From contig OY759266.1 of assembly GCA_963662155.1 (NCBI GenBank), positions 5,432,526-5,496,525 of the forward strand: a stretch of 64,000 nucleotides of DNA. The letters are read 5' to 3'. The position numbers and the translations under genes are program-made. Below, one piece after another: positions 53,995 to 64,000 of this stretch. Every line of letters starts with the position of its first letter. Position 1 is the first letter of the stretch. The notes beneath the pieces were generated by a model. It made no database searches, was not told the origin of the DNA, and saw only the letters and a program-made list of their open reading frames with translations. The stretch is from Lamellibrachia columna. Taxonomy: Eukaryota; Annelida; Polychaeta; Sabellida; Siboglinidae.

Positions 53995-56900
53995 TCAGTT
54001 CTTGCCGCTTCGCCTCAGCAGACGCCGGATGGCCTCGAGCAGGCGACGGATGAGACCAGCTCGTCGCGTCTTCTCCTCCATTGTGTCGTCCTCTTTCTCT
54101 TCTGTAACAAAAAAAAAATCAAGCTCAATTCATTATGATTCATTTACCAGAAATGTCTGTCTACACGTGCAAACCAGTTGGCCAAGGAGTACACGGAACC
54201 TACAATAACGTAAAGTAGTGATTGCCACTATGATAATATATATATCAAACAATCAACCATTCAGTTAACCAAACATAGGCTCGATCGATCGATCGATCGA
54301 TCGATCTATCAATCAGTCAACCGGTCGGTCGGTCGGTCGGTCGGTCGGTCGGTCGGTCGGTCGGTCGGTCGGTCGGTCGGTCGGTCGGTCGGTCGGTCGG
54401 TCGGTCGGTCGGTCGGTCGGTCGGTCGGTCGGTCGGTCGGTCGGTCGGTCGGTCGGTCGGTCGGTCGGTCGGTCGGTCGGTCGGTCGGTCGGTCGGTCGG
54501 TCGGTCGGTCGGTCGGTCGGTCGGTCGGTCGGTCGGTCGGTCGGTCGGTCGGTCGGTCGGTCGGTCGGTCGGTCGGTCGGTCGGTCGGTCGGTCGGTCGG
54601 TCGGTCGGTCGGTCGGTGACCTTGCAAAATCCCGACTATTATCTACCTTCGACGCACGGACCTTCCACGCCAAGCATATGCTCCAACGATGCCACCGGTA
54701 CTAGAAATAGGAAAACAATTTTTTTATTAGAAATAGGTTAGCATACATCTCAACACATCAACAGTGATCTACCAATTCAATCTCTCACAAAAGGCTTGGA
54801 CCAAACTGGACCGCCCGCGAACGGGAGACGGCCGGTTTAAAGCTTGCGTGTACAATTGCATACTATCGGCAGACTTGTTGATTCGAGTCACTGACTCGAG
54901 TCGGCCTCGAGTCGGCCTCGAGTCGCACATTTTGACTTGACTTGACTTGGAATTTGATTTGGACTTGGAGGTTATTGACTTTAGACTTAACTTGACGTGC
55001 AGGTCATTGACTTGTGACTTGACTTGCCAGTTCGTGACTTGCCAACAAGTCTGGTGTTTAGCCATGGCGGCATTATTACGCGTCCACGCCGAACTCATAC
55101 TGGAGATGCGATGCTATCGGATCTGATCTTTATGAAGTATAATCAGTAATCACTCAGGTCTGCTGCCTAATGCTGATAATAGAGTAAGTGTTACATATCA
55201 GAAACTGCTCTAGCCAGTCGTTACCTGTATGAACAATGACATTTCTTGAATAATATTTAACGGCAAGAGACAAAGTTCAATTGTAGGTGTCATGAAATAG
55301 TCATAATAATTATAATCATAATGATCATTAGAATATGACTTTTAACAAGATTTAACAACATCGCCATCCAAAACTACAAGTTCCAGATGGCAAGTGGACA
55401 AGAAAGCCATGGCTTATCTAGAGTCCAACAATTGTATTATTTATGTTGCTGGTTATGGCGACCCGCGCGTGGCTGCTCGACGACAGACTGCACATTTAGA
55501 CTGTTGACAAACGCCATAGAAAGAAGACAAGAGGAAGACGAATCGTGTACAAATAAAGCATTAGTTCGAGTGGCAATGACCAGTTCAACCTGAACACACG
55601 AGTTCGGGTGAGATGTTGAACTACTAGCGATGTCATCGTCCGACCTCTGCATCGGGAAGATTGTTGTATACACGAACGTCCTCGGTTAACTCACGCTTTA
55701 GAAACCCCTCTAAGAAAACCCTTTAGAAACGACGCCATTGACTCACCAGCGGTGACCGGGCTCGAAACATCAGTTCAGTCAACAATATCCTTTCATTTGG
55801 TCATTTGTTGTTCCGACAAAGAGTAATGCTGCACTGACCTAGTTTCGGCATGACGTAATAGACCTCTCGGTCAGCCCCGAGATAACGTTTGTGAGCGAGT
55901 TGAACGGCCGAGTCTGTGGCGACGACCTGGCCGTCGTTGAGGCGCACGCAATACGTGAACGTCAGTTCCACACCCACCGGGACCTGCCGACAACGCGAGA
56001 GACGGTCTTAACAAATGGTTTAATTTAACAAAATTATATCTTCATGTGGTAAATATTTAGGAATATGTGAAACGACTGGATAGGCAATAGCTTAAAGGCG
56101 GATCTTTGTTATCGGTTCAGTGGGCGAGCCAGATTTAGAGCTGGGGTTTCCTATGTAAACAATCCGGCGATGTATTTCAGGGAAATATGTACAGCATATT
56201 CTCATTTTGTATTCACTGCGCACACAAAACATCACTAAAATATCATGCGAGCGATTTTAACATGTTCGAAGCTAACCACGTTTCATTTCCCTGGCTTTTG
56301 TGATTTTATCTTTATGTAAGCTGGCTACCCGTGATTAAATGGGTTACGAAGTGAACGCACATCCACCCTGGCGTACAGTCCGGGAATGAGTTCGCCCTGG
56401 CGGAGTTCGATGAACTGCGATAGGCCGTCAGTCTGACACCACATGTTGAGTGACGCCTGGTCTGTTCCAAGATACCGCAGAATGGGCGGCACACGGGGAC
56501 AGACGACCAGCAGTGACCGCGTGGCTGGACAACACGAACACTATTACCACAGAGGGAGCAATAGCTTCCAAACACTGAGCATTACAACATTATGAAATAT
56601 ATTATTTATGGGAGCACATTTTAAAAACAAAATTTATACTATTGACCATAACATACTCATTAAACGCTTGTCAATGTGGTATGGTATTATCTGGCACAGC
56701 TCTGAGCTGGTTTTCATCATGCTTAATTGAAAGATACCAAAGAGTGAAGATAGCTAATTGCTTTTCAGCGGCACTACCCACTTCGTGTGATGTTCCTCGT
56801 GGTTCTGTTCTTGAACCATTACTTTTTATTCTTTACACTACTCAACTCAGCTCAGTTATTCAAAGCCATTTGGACCACCACCTATATGAAGATGCTACAC

Positions 56901-59366
56901 AGATTTACCTTTCCTTGGCTACTCCGGTTACAAATTGTTCCTTAAACAAACTCAGGTATTGTCTCCAGAATGTATTCCACTGGGTGACTAACATCAAATT
57001 TAAGGTAAATGCAAATAAAGCAGAGTTTCATATTATTGGTACACAAAAGCAACGTGTTAAACTTGATTGTTTTTTTCCCAACATCTATGCTGAGCCAGAG
57101 TTTCACACCGGCCGTCTCAGCACGGAAATTAGGAGTCACCTTTGATAATAACAACATTTTTAGACAGCATATTTCACAAACTTGTTGCTGGTTTCTATCA
57201 TATTCGTGACCTTCGTCGTGTTCGCCAGTATACGTATTTTGCTGTTGCCAAAACTGTTGCAACTGCTCATGTTAGCAGTAGACTTGATTATTGCAATTCT
57301 CTTTATCACAGCATTGCTCTCAAGGGCATCTTGAAACTTCAACGTGTGCAAGTTTTTTTGGCAAGGGTAGTTACCTCGTTTCTCTCACATATTACCACTT
57401 CTTAAATCATTGCATTGGCTCCCTATCCGATATCACATTATTGTTAAGATCTGTACAATTACCTATCAAACACTTTCATCCAAGCAACCAGCATATTTAC
57501 ATTCACTGCTCACTCCTGCAAGACAGCCCAGACAACTTTGATCATTTAATTCCAATCTACGTTTTGTCCCAAATGTCGGAACAAGAGCTTTTTTAGTTGC
57601 TGCACCGACTCTGTGGAACTTATTCCCTGTTAGCGCTAAGTATGTAACAACATTTCCCCATAAACTAAAAACTCACCTGTTTAAACTTGCTTATCCTCCA
57701 TAGCTCCCCATCGTATCAATCCAACTGTTTACAAATGGAACTGCTTATCGATTATGATCTGCTTAACCCCTTTTATTTGGTTCGCTGCCGAGCTTGGGGC
57801 TCCCGGGGATTTTAGCGCAATATAGGTATTTTATACATTATTATATTATTACTATTTAATTAGGCAGTTAATGTTGGTTTCGAAATTAACGTTTGTTCGA
57901 TTGTCTGGGAAAACCAAAAATCGGACAGTGCAAAGAACAAATTAAGACTGACATGTTTATAGATATTGTCGAACTGATTTACTTCGAAACATCTGCCGTC
58001 ACCGATGCCAATTATTCAATATTTTGTTTTGATAATAACAGCTCCACCTGCAGATACCCTTCTTTTTTCTCCTGACTAAAAGTGCAGACCACGATCCAAA
58101 GAGAACTTATGACGTCATCAGTCGGACCGTGACAACGACCATACTAAGTATGTGTTTCTTGTGACCTTATCAACAGTGATGTCGTTTGGTATCATATGAC
58201 ATCAGTGTTACACATAAAACCAAGTAATCACAACACAATGTTCAATGTCTCTTCTGTGTAACTATAGATTACATGTAGCAGTTGTATCAGCGGAAGGTCA
58301 TTACCTTTAGCAGGAGCTGGGATGTCAGTTCCGTCGCCAGAACAACTCAATCGGTTATAAAACTCGGGTATTCGGAACTCGTATGGTATTCCCGTTTCTG
58401 AAGATAACACGTCAACCACGTCCATTTTCCATTATTGACCATTATCATTACACGCGAGATTTAACAAAACGTATTTCATTTGGTCTAATAATATTCTGTG
58501 GCTATAAAACGTATTTCATTTGGTGTAATAATATTTGTTTAACTAAAAATGTATTTCATTTGATGTAGTAACAATTTATAGCTAGATAGAAACGTGACCA
58601 GCGAACGCGCACATTTAATTACTTCGTCCAAAATGGCCGCCAAATGAGCATCCGCATTTCCTAAATGGCAGCTCCTCCACAAAGAAATCGATAAAATTTA
58701 ATCTATAGGCCTAAATTTAATACAGTCTTAACAATACACAGTTATTCACATGTTTACGAAGTTTGTTGTATATAATACGTATTCTGTGTTAAGCATGACT
58801 GCGTAAATTTATTAAGTTGGCAATGTCCTACTTTCTGGCAACACTTGAAAACTGTCTGTGTTGCTGGCGACGACAGCTTTCTCCTGCAGATGGCGCGCCG
58901 CATCCTCCTTCTTCAACAACGCGTACGCACGCGCCAATTTGGGGTCTACGAAGAACACGGACACGTATAGGCCTATGATATTTCAGAATGTTTGGCGTCA
59001 CAAGCCATACTCATAGGCCTACATTGTATGTCGGTGCGATAACAATAATTAGTATTATACCCTAAAGTTTGAATTGTACAATCATGACGAATTAATTCGT
59101 TTGTTATTTGTTTTGTACTAACCAAACACGGGTGCCTTGTACGGCTGTTTCTTCAAGAGAAGTTTCCGAACTTTTTCTTGGAATTCTTTCGTGTAGAAGT
59201 AGTTGTCACGTGCCGACTCGTTGAACTTGAATGCAGCAGTCGGTCGGCAGAGTCTTGAAACAGGTCTCGAGGGAACGGATTCTTTGCTGGAGTGTTTGCC
59301 CACGGACGTCCGGCTTCGGATCGCATCCGTCTCGGAGCGCCCCCGTCTGGTATAAACGCCTTTCAT
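53995..59366 (-). CDS. Unrecognised 304-aa protein, complete, seven exons
   Basis: Exons in transcript order: 59366-59123, 58945-58832, 58397-58305, 56524-56367, 55983-55839, 54700-54647, 54101-53995. They sum to 915 nt with every phase matching and canonical GT/AG sites, which strongly supports a real gene. The ATG follows an acceptor (TTTGCAG/TAGCAAA) by seven bases. Residues 1-45 are basic and Ser/Arg-rich (MKGVYTRRGRSETDAIRSRT). Residues 46-80 include FNESARDNYFYTKEFQEKVR. Residues 83-119 look helical (LARAYALLKKEDAARHLQEK). Residues 150-250 look beta-rich (LIPGLYARVPVGVELTFTYC). The tail 284-301 is a basic amphipathic helix (RAGLIRRLLEAIRRLLRR). No signal peptide or transmembrane segment. 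I do not recognise the family. Introns hold a (GGTC)n tract and a retrotransposon fragment. Confidence 0.8.
54275..54306. repeat. (GATC)n microsatellite
   Basis: About seven GATC copies, then degenerate GATCTATCAATCAGTCAACC leading into the GGTC tract. Confidence 0.9.
54321..54616. repeat. (GGTC)n microsatellite, about 74 perfect copies
   Basis: Uninterrupted CGGT/GGTC tetranucleotide tract in the last intron of the 304-aa gene. Reverse frames read PTDR repeats. Confidence 0.98.
54885..55050. repeat. GACTTG/ACTCGAGTC-rich quasi-repeat
   Basis: GACTCGAGTCGGCCTCGAGT followed by many GACTTG and ACTTGACTTG words with decay, in the intron between the exons at 54700 and 55839. Looks like a degraded low-complexity or MITE-type repeat. 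Confidence 0.7.
55100..55838. other. Intron of the 304-aa gene, no other feature
   Basis: No exon or repeat recognised. Small frames at 55387-55593 and 55437-55673 lack signatures. Confidence 0.4.
56640..57860 (+). pseudogene. Degenerate non-LTR retrotransposon, reverse-transcriptase 3' half
   Basis: Successive plus frames read the second half of a CR1/Rex-like reverse transcriptase: GTALSWFSSCLIERYQRV, VPRGSVLEPLLFILYTTQLS, LYEDATQIYLSL (catalytic YADD changed to YEDA), KFKVNANKAEF, then after frameshifts KLVAGFYHIRDLRRVRQYTY, SSRLDYCNSLYHSIALKGIL and a C-terminal APTLWNLFP...LAYPP. The 3' tail TTAGCGCAATATAGGTATTT resembles that of such LINEs. 5' truncated and inactive. Inserted antisense to the 304-aa gene, in the intron between the exons at 58305 and 56524. 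Confidence 0.85.
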
Positions 59367-61550
59367 TTTGCTACTGCAAACATATATTGATGCAACCAGT
59401 GACTTGACCGGTATATCTGTTTAATTTGAAAGTTTAGCCTCTAACAGGACTGTATTGTTTACATTGCATGCTGAATAGAAACTATAAAATTAAATTAAAT
59501 TATATTACACAAGTGTGGTACATTAAAACAAGTCAATATGCTAGAAACTTAGAATAGATATAGTTTATAATAATTTATAGATATGACATGATCGTACGAT
59601 GAAAATGATCAAATTATTTCTACGTTTAACATATGAAGAATATCTTGTTAAACAAGATGAAACCGTAACAAAGGTATATTTGATTAGAAACGTGTTCAAA
59701 CGGTTATTACTTGTATTTCTCTTAAGCATGATGTTAAGAAATGCATTAATTACTTAAACCAGATCCGTTTGCTATGCCATTTAATTATCTTCAGAACTGA
59801 TCATTATATTAGCTCGACAAATCATTATTGTATCCATGTGTGTGTGTATCTATGGAAACGCGTCTGCAACGCAAGCCGCCACCAAGCGATCCGTTTTCAC
59901 ACTACATACGAGTATTTTTATACAACATATACGAGTCATTTAGAGATATGTCTGGGAAGTTTACTTATTTGGATACAAACCAGTACAAACGACTGAAATC
60001 GTTACGCAGGTGACACTACATTGATTACATACTAAACTTCATTGACAAGATTAAATATGATATAACATTTAATAAAGGTAAAGCATAATTAAATACGTCA
60101 TTATAAATGAATTTAATAGAACACAGTTGCTATAACATAACACAAGTGCATACATACCAGCTTTGACTTTTCTTCAGAGAAATACGGGTAAACTCGCGTT
60201 TAAAGAACGTTATCAATGTGACGTCACACAAAGCTCCTTCTCGACGAAACGTAATGGTGGCGAGACCGCGCACCAAACGGAAAAAACACAGACGAAAATC
60301 GCATTACCAGCGAGGGTTTTGTTAAACTGTGTTACGGCCGTCTTCGTTTTCCAAATATATTATTTACAAAGCAGGACGGTATTTTATTTGTATAATATAA
60401 CTATTAACTCGACCATCGCTGTTGTAAAAGTATCACTGGTCTATCTCACTTGGGAAGGTGGACTCCGCTTAAAGATTCACTTCGGGCCAGAACAATTTGA
60501 TTCTGTTAAGCGGCTGATTCTCTTAAGCGTCGTACTTTATTACAGCGGGAATAGGAAATGCTTCTGCCCCAGCCAATATATTTGATTCTACTAAGTGGCG
60601 ACTGTTTTATTCAACCCGATGTAGGCTAACTAAACTACCACCTGTCACTTGTTTATCGCACCCACAGCCAATGGAGGTTGTCTATCCTCCAAACACAACA
60701 CAATAAGGATTGTTGATAAATTATATTTATCGCGCATTTTTTCCATGTGAATGCATGTTATAATTTTGAAGCAGTTGCCAAATTCCAAAAACACTGGGTA
60801 TATCGAGGAACAAATAGCAAATGGGGCGCGGCAACTCGTCAGTTAGAGAGCCAGGCTGTCAATTATTATTAAATGTTGTCTAATTAAATGTTGTCTAATC
60901 ATTCCCAGCCGTGAGACCCCTTCCCGGTTTTTGCACTGATATACTCAATAGACCAACAAAAGGTAAGGACTTGGTTGCATTCAGATGCTACTATAGCACT
61001 ACCTAATATCACTTCTGAATACATGTAGGCCTATACCCCTCCCCCCGCCCCGCCGTGTAAGCACTGCATTTGCAACCACTGCTACCAACTCCTCCTTGCT
61101 TACGTAATTTGTAGACGGCCCCGAAAAGAATAGCCGAGGCACCCCCATTATTGAGAAATCAAGGTTGGAGTAGCGTGATTCACATGACAAGCTCCTCAAG
61201 CAAATTTAAAGTCAACCCAGATCTTTTATTTTCCAAGGGCTGTGTATTGTCAACAAGATGACTTATCTTCAAGAATTAGATAAATGATTCTACACACCTA
61301 CTGAGATTTAATTTTTTTAGTTGTATGGACGAATAGCATCGGGTGACCTTCATTCGCGTTTTACCCTTGTGTAGTAGGTACAGGCGGTTAGTGTCAGAAG
61401 ACAACAGAATATATGTTATTACCTAGATGATCTATTACTGTGTAGAAGTATCGGACGATTAAATAGCATCAGATGATCTATATGTATACCCTTATTTACA
61501 TTTATGCTAAATTTTATTTTTCATTCTGGTATTTGACGAGAAGTGTACCA
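59367..61550. other. Upstream of the 304-aa gene, no gene recognised
   Basis: AT-rich. A decayed element may lie at 60420-60610 (GATTCTGTTAAGCGGCTGAT and GATTCTACTAAGTGGCGACT words). A 66-residue reverse frame at 60999-61199 has no signature. No downstream kinesin exon was found here. Confidence 0.4.
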
Positions 61551-61557
61551 GATAACA

Positions 61558-62620
61558 ATGGTTAACACAGAAGGACTGTCATGTTGAGACATTGAGTGAA
61601 TACATTGTTAACACAGAAGAACTGTCATGTTGAGACATTGAGTGAATGCAGTGTTAACACAGAAGAACTGTCATGTTGAGACATTGAGTGAATACATTGT
61701 TAACACAGAAGGACTGTCACGTGGAGACATTGAGTGAATGCAGTGTTAACACAGAAGAACTGTCATGTTGAGACACTGAGTGAATGCATTGTTAACACAG
61801 AAGGACTGTCATGTGGAGACATTGAGTGAATACATTGTTAACACAGAAGAACTGTCATGTTGAGACATTGAGTGAATACATTGTTAACACAGAAGAACTG
61901 TCATGTTGAGACATTGAGTGAAAACATTGTTAACACAGAAGAACTGTCATGTTGAGACATTGAGTGAATACATTGTTAACACAGAAGAACTGTCATGTTG
62001 AGACATTGAGTGAATGCAGTGTTAACACAGAAGAACTGTCATGTTGAGACATTGAGTGAATACATTGTTAACACAGAAGAACTGTCATGCGGAGACATTG
62101 AGTGAATGCAGTGTTAGCACAGAAGGAATGTCATGCGGAGACATTGAGTGAATGCAGTGTTAGCACAGAAGTCTGTCATGCGGAGACATTGAGTGAATGC
62201 AGTGTTAACACAGAAGGACTGTCATGTTGAGACATTGAGTGAATACATTGTTAACACAGAATAACTGTCATGTTGAGACATTGAGTGAATACGTTGTTAA
62301 CACAGAAGAACTGTCATGTGGAGACATTGAGTGAATATATTGTTAACACAGAAGGACTGTCATGTTGAGACATTGAGTGAATGCATTGTTAACACAGAAG
62401 GACTGTCATGTGGAGACACTGAGTGAATGCATTGTTAACACAGAAGGACTGTCATGTGGAGACACTGAGTGAATGCAGTGTTAACACAGAAGGACTGTCA
62501 CGTGGAGACATTGAGTGAATGCAGTGTTAACACAGAAGGACTGTCATGTTGAGACATTGAGTGAATGCATTGTTAACACAGAAGGACTGTCATGTGGAGA
62601 CACTGAGTGAGTACATTATT
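61558..62620. repeat. Minisatellite, 46-bp unit, about 23 copies
   Basis: Unit CATTGTTAACACAGAAGGAC then TGTCATGTTGAGACATTGAG then TGAATA, with alternating TTG/TGG/CGG, A/G and ATA/GCA variants. Confidence 0.97.
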
Positions 62621-62859
62621 AATACGCACTCCCAGATTTGTCATTTCTTCTTGTTCTTGTTATTTTTGTAAAAAATATTAGTGGTAGCTGATTTCAATAT
62701 ACAATTTTATTTATGCTCACATAGTGATTCGTGTGTAAACAAAGTAGGGAGTTATGGTTGTCTTATATAGAACGGATATTATGTATTATCATTACCGTAC
62801 AATAAATGAGTTGCATCCTATATAATTTGTCTCGATTTACAGTATGTATCAATCGACCT

Positions 62860-63150
62860 CTACGGACACGTGTTTTCGCGTGTGCTGAACCTGTTAACAC
62901 AAGTTTCTGGACACGTGTTTTCACGGGGAATGTGTTCGCAGAAACTCGTAATTTCATATACGGAAACACGTGAATTCAACTAGTTAATACACGTGTCTGT
63001 ACACCCAATTTGTCCATAGAATATCGTGAATTCACGAACGACAACACATCGAATTGAACCAATCGAGACACGTGATATCAAGTGTTCTGAACCAGTCTAC
63101 ACACGTGTCTGTACACCCAATTGGTCCACACAATCCCGTGAATTCACCTT
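62860..63150. repeat. CACGTG-rich quasi-repeat with 109-bp duplication
   Basis: TACACACGTGTCTGTACACC-type sequence followed by CAATTNGTCCA...CGTGAATTCAC occurs at about 62990-63036 and 63099-63147. CACGTG occurs about six times between 62866 and 63106, often as ACACGTGT. Confidence 0.75.
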
Positions 63151-63160
63151 TATAACACGT

Positions 63161-63185
63161 TATATATATATATATATATATATAT
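63161..63185. repeat. (TA)n microsatellite
   Basis: About twelve TA dinucleotides. Confidence 0.9.
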
Positions 63186-63288
63186 GAGGTGTTTTGATTG
63201 CTAACTGTGACTGTGTTATGCTATATATTTTTGTGTGAAATAAATACTTCCGAAGCATGTCCAAAACAACCGTGTTATACCAACTGAC

Positions 63289-63432
63289 CAGTCCACAGTC
63301 CCTTCTTGGCGCGGTTGTCCGTCGCTCCAGTCGCTCCGAGCCAGCGAGGTCAATGAAGTGGAACTTGGCAGTCAGAGTCTCAAAGTCAGTGAACATCTCT
63401 GTTGTGTCTCGTTCCTTCCCATATTCTGGCAT
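63289..63432 (-). CDS. KIF21: KIF21-like kinesin motor exon, altered, possibly a gene fragment
   Basis: A 144-nt phase-0 exon, CTCCCAG/ATGCCAGAATAT to GGACTG/GTCAGT. It encodes [20 protein letters not shown] then SER, the kinesin switch-II region (DLAGSE), closest to KIF21A/B as I recall them ([20 protein letters not shown]). The next part should read like TGATGxRAKEGISINCGL. The DNA instead carries two deletions (about 10 and 11 nt by comparison with the family), so [10 protein letters not shown] is shifted out of frame and CGL is back in frame. The product loses seven residues and has about ten wrong ones. The rest of the motor, stalk and WD40 repeats are not seen. The next gene on this strand begins at 59366, so downstream KIF21 exons are missing or were not recognised. 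Confidence 0.65.
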
Positions 63433-63769
63433 CTGGGAGCAAACAGGAAGGAAACTGAGAGTCAGTCACTTATGTTTCACTAAAACTTTGCAGTTGCTAT
63501 GATAAAAAAATTATGCAGTGAATTTAAAGGCATGGAGTTAGCAATATCATCATTTGAATTTAACATTTTGTAGTTCAATTGCAACAAATACAAAGCTTAC
63601 GTTATTCTTCTACATAAATAGTATATAGTCCAGAGGATAGGTGAAATGATTGTGCACTTTTTGATAAAAGCAAATCTACTTGGCTCATCTATTCTACATA
63701 CAAGGGAACCAATTTAAAGATTGGATGCATTCCAGATTTTGCTGCGTTGAGAAATGGCGGGCATTTAAT

Positions 63770-64000
63770 TTTCTTAATAACTGCGTCACCTAGAGCTATA
63801 ATTTTGGTGTCTAAATATAGGTTTTAGGGGTAAAAAATATCGATTGTTTTACTTTTGAACTTCTCCGACATACATATCCGCCATTTTTAAAGATGGCGGT
63901 CGTCAATGCAAATGTCACGATATCTTAATAACTACGTCACGTAGAGCCATAATGTTTATGTGTTTATATAGATTGGTGGGTAGCAATTTCTCCGACATTC
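63770..64000. repeat. Start of a diverged repeat at the window edge
   Basis: CTTAATAACTGCGTCACCTA then GAGCTATAAT (63773 onward) recurs at 63924 with changes, and CTCCGACAT recurs at about 63862 and 63990. CCGCCATTTTTAAAGATGGC at 63880-63899 is a small palindrome. The array may continue beyond the window. Confidence 0.6.

Noticed and set aside
60999..61199. 66-residue reverse frame (GVPRLFFSGPSTNYVSKEEL)
   Set aside because: No splice context or recognisable family; probably part of a dispersed repeat. I could not link it to the kinesin fragment.
61558..62620. CRISPR-like array appearance
   Set aside because: Units are contiguous 46-bp copies without unique spacers, in a eukaryotic genome.

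Overview
This is a window of nuclear DNA from an invertebrate animal. Genes are split by GT-AG introns, coding exons are GC- and CpG-richer than the AT-rich introns, and the proteins are metazoan. There are no operons, rRNA or recognisable tRNA genes. I cannot place the phylum. A mollusc, another lophotrochozoan or an invertebrate deuterostome would all fit. I joined exons by hand from splice signals, reading phase and protein similarity recalled from known families; no search was run.

Layout. 0.25-3.05 kb: a probable DNA transposon with ~230-bp inverted ends around a frameshifted reverse-strand ORF. 4.36-5.08 kb (+): last two coding exons of G3BP (end of the RRM plus RGG tail). 7.43-18.3 kb (-): a complete SPARC/osteonectin gene in nine coding exons (259 aa), including a 16-nt microexon; it converges on G3BP. 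21.96 kb (+): an orphan THAP-type first exon. 18-31 kb: mostly non-coding, with small DNA transposons and many tandem repeats. 31.4-38.6 kb (+): the 3' part of a coiled-coil protein ending in a death domain. 42.1-50.3 kb (-): a complete CDR2/CDR2L-like coiled-coil gene (474 aa, four exons), converging on the death-domain gene. 54.0-59.4 kb (-): a complete seven-exon gene for an unrecognised 304-aa protein. 63.3-63.4 kb (-): one KIF21-like kinesin motor exon carrying two compensating deletions.

The most striking large-scale property is tandem-repeat density. More than 25 minisatellite or microsatellite arrays occupy introns and intergenic DNA, including arrays in several SPARC introns, a 31-unit array with a nine-unit higher-order period, and pure (AC)n, (GT)n, (CCCT)n and (GGTC)n tracts. 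Many long open frames are only translations of these arrays and are not called as genes. Transposon remnants include two non-LTR retrotransposon fragments, a tRNA-like SINE and several short inverted-repeat elements.

The genes do not form a pathway. They are unrelated housekeeping, matrix, signalling and cytoskeletal genes in ordinary animal gene order. I found no convincing new multi-gene system. The best leads are the 304-aa gene, the kinesin exon, the microexon, the nested perfect inverted repeats and the higher-order minisatellite.
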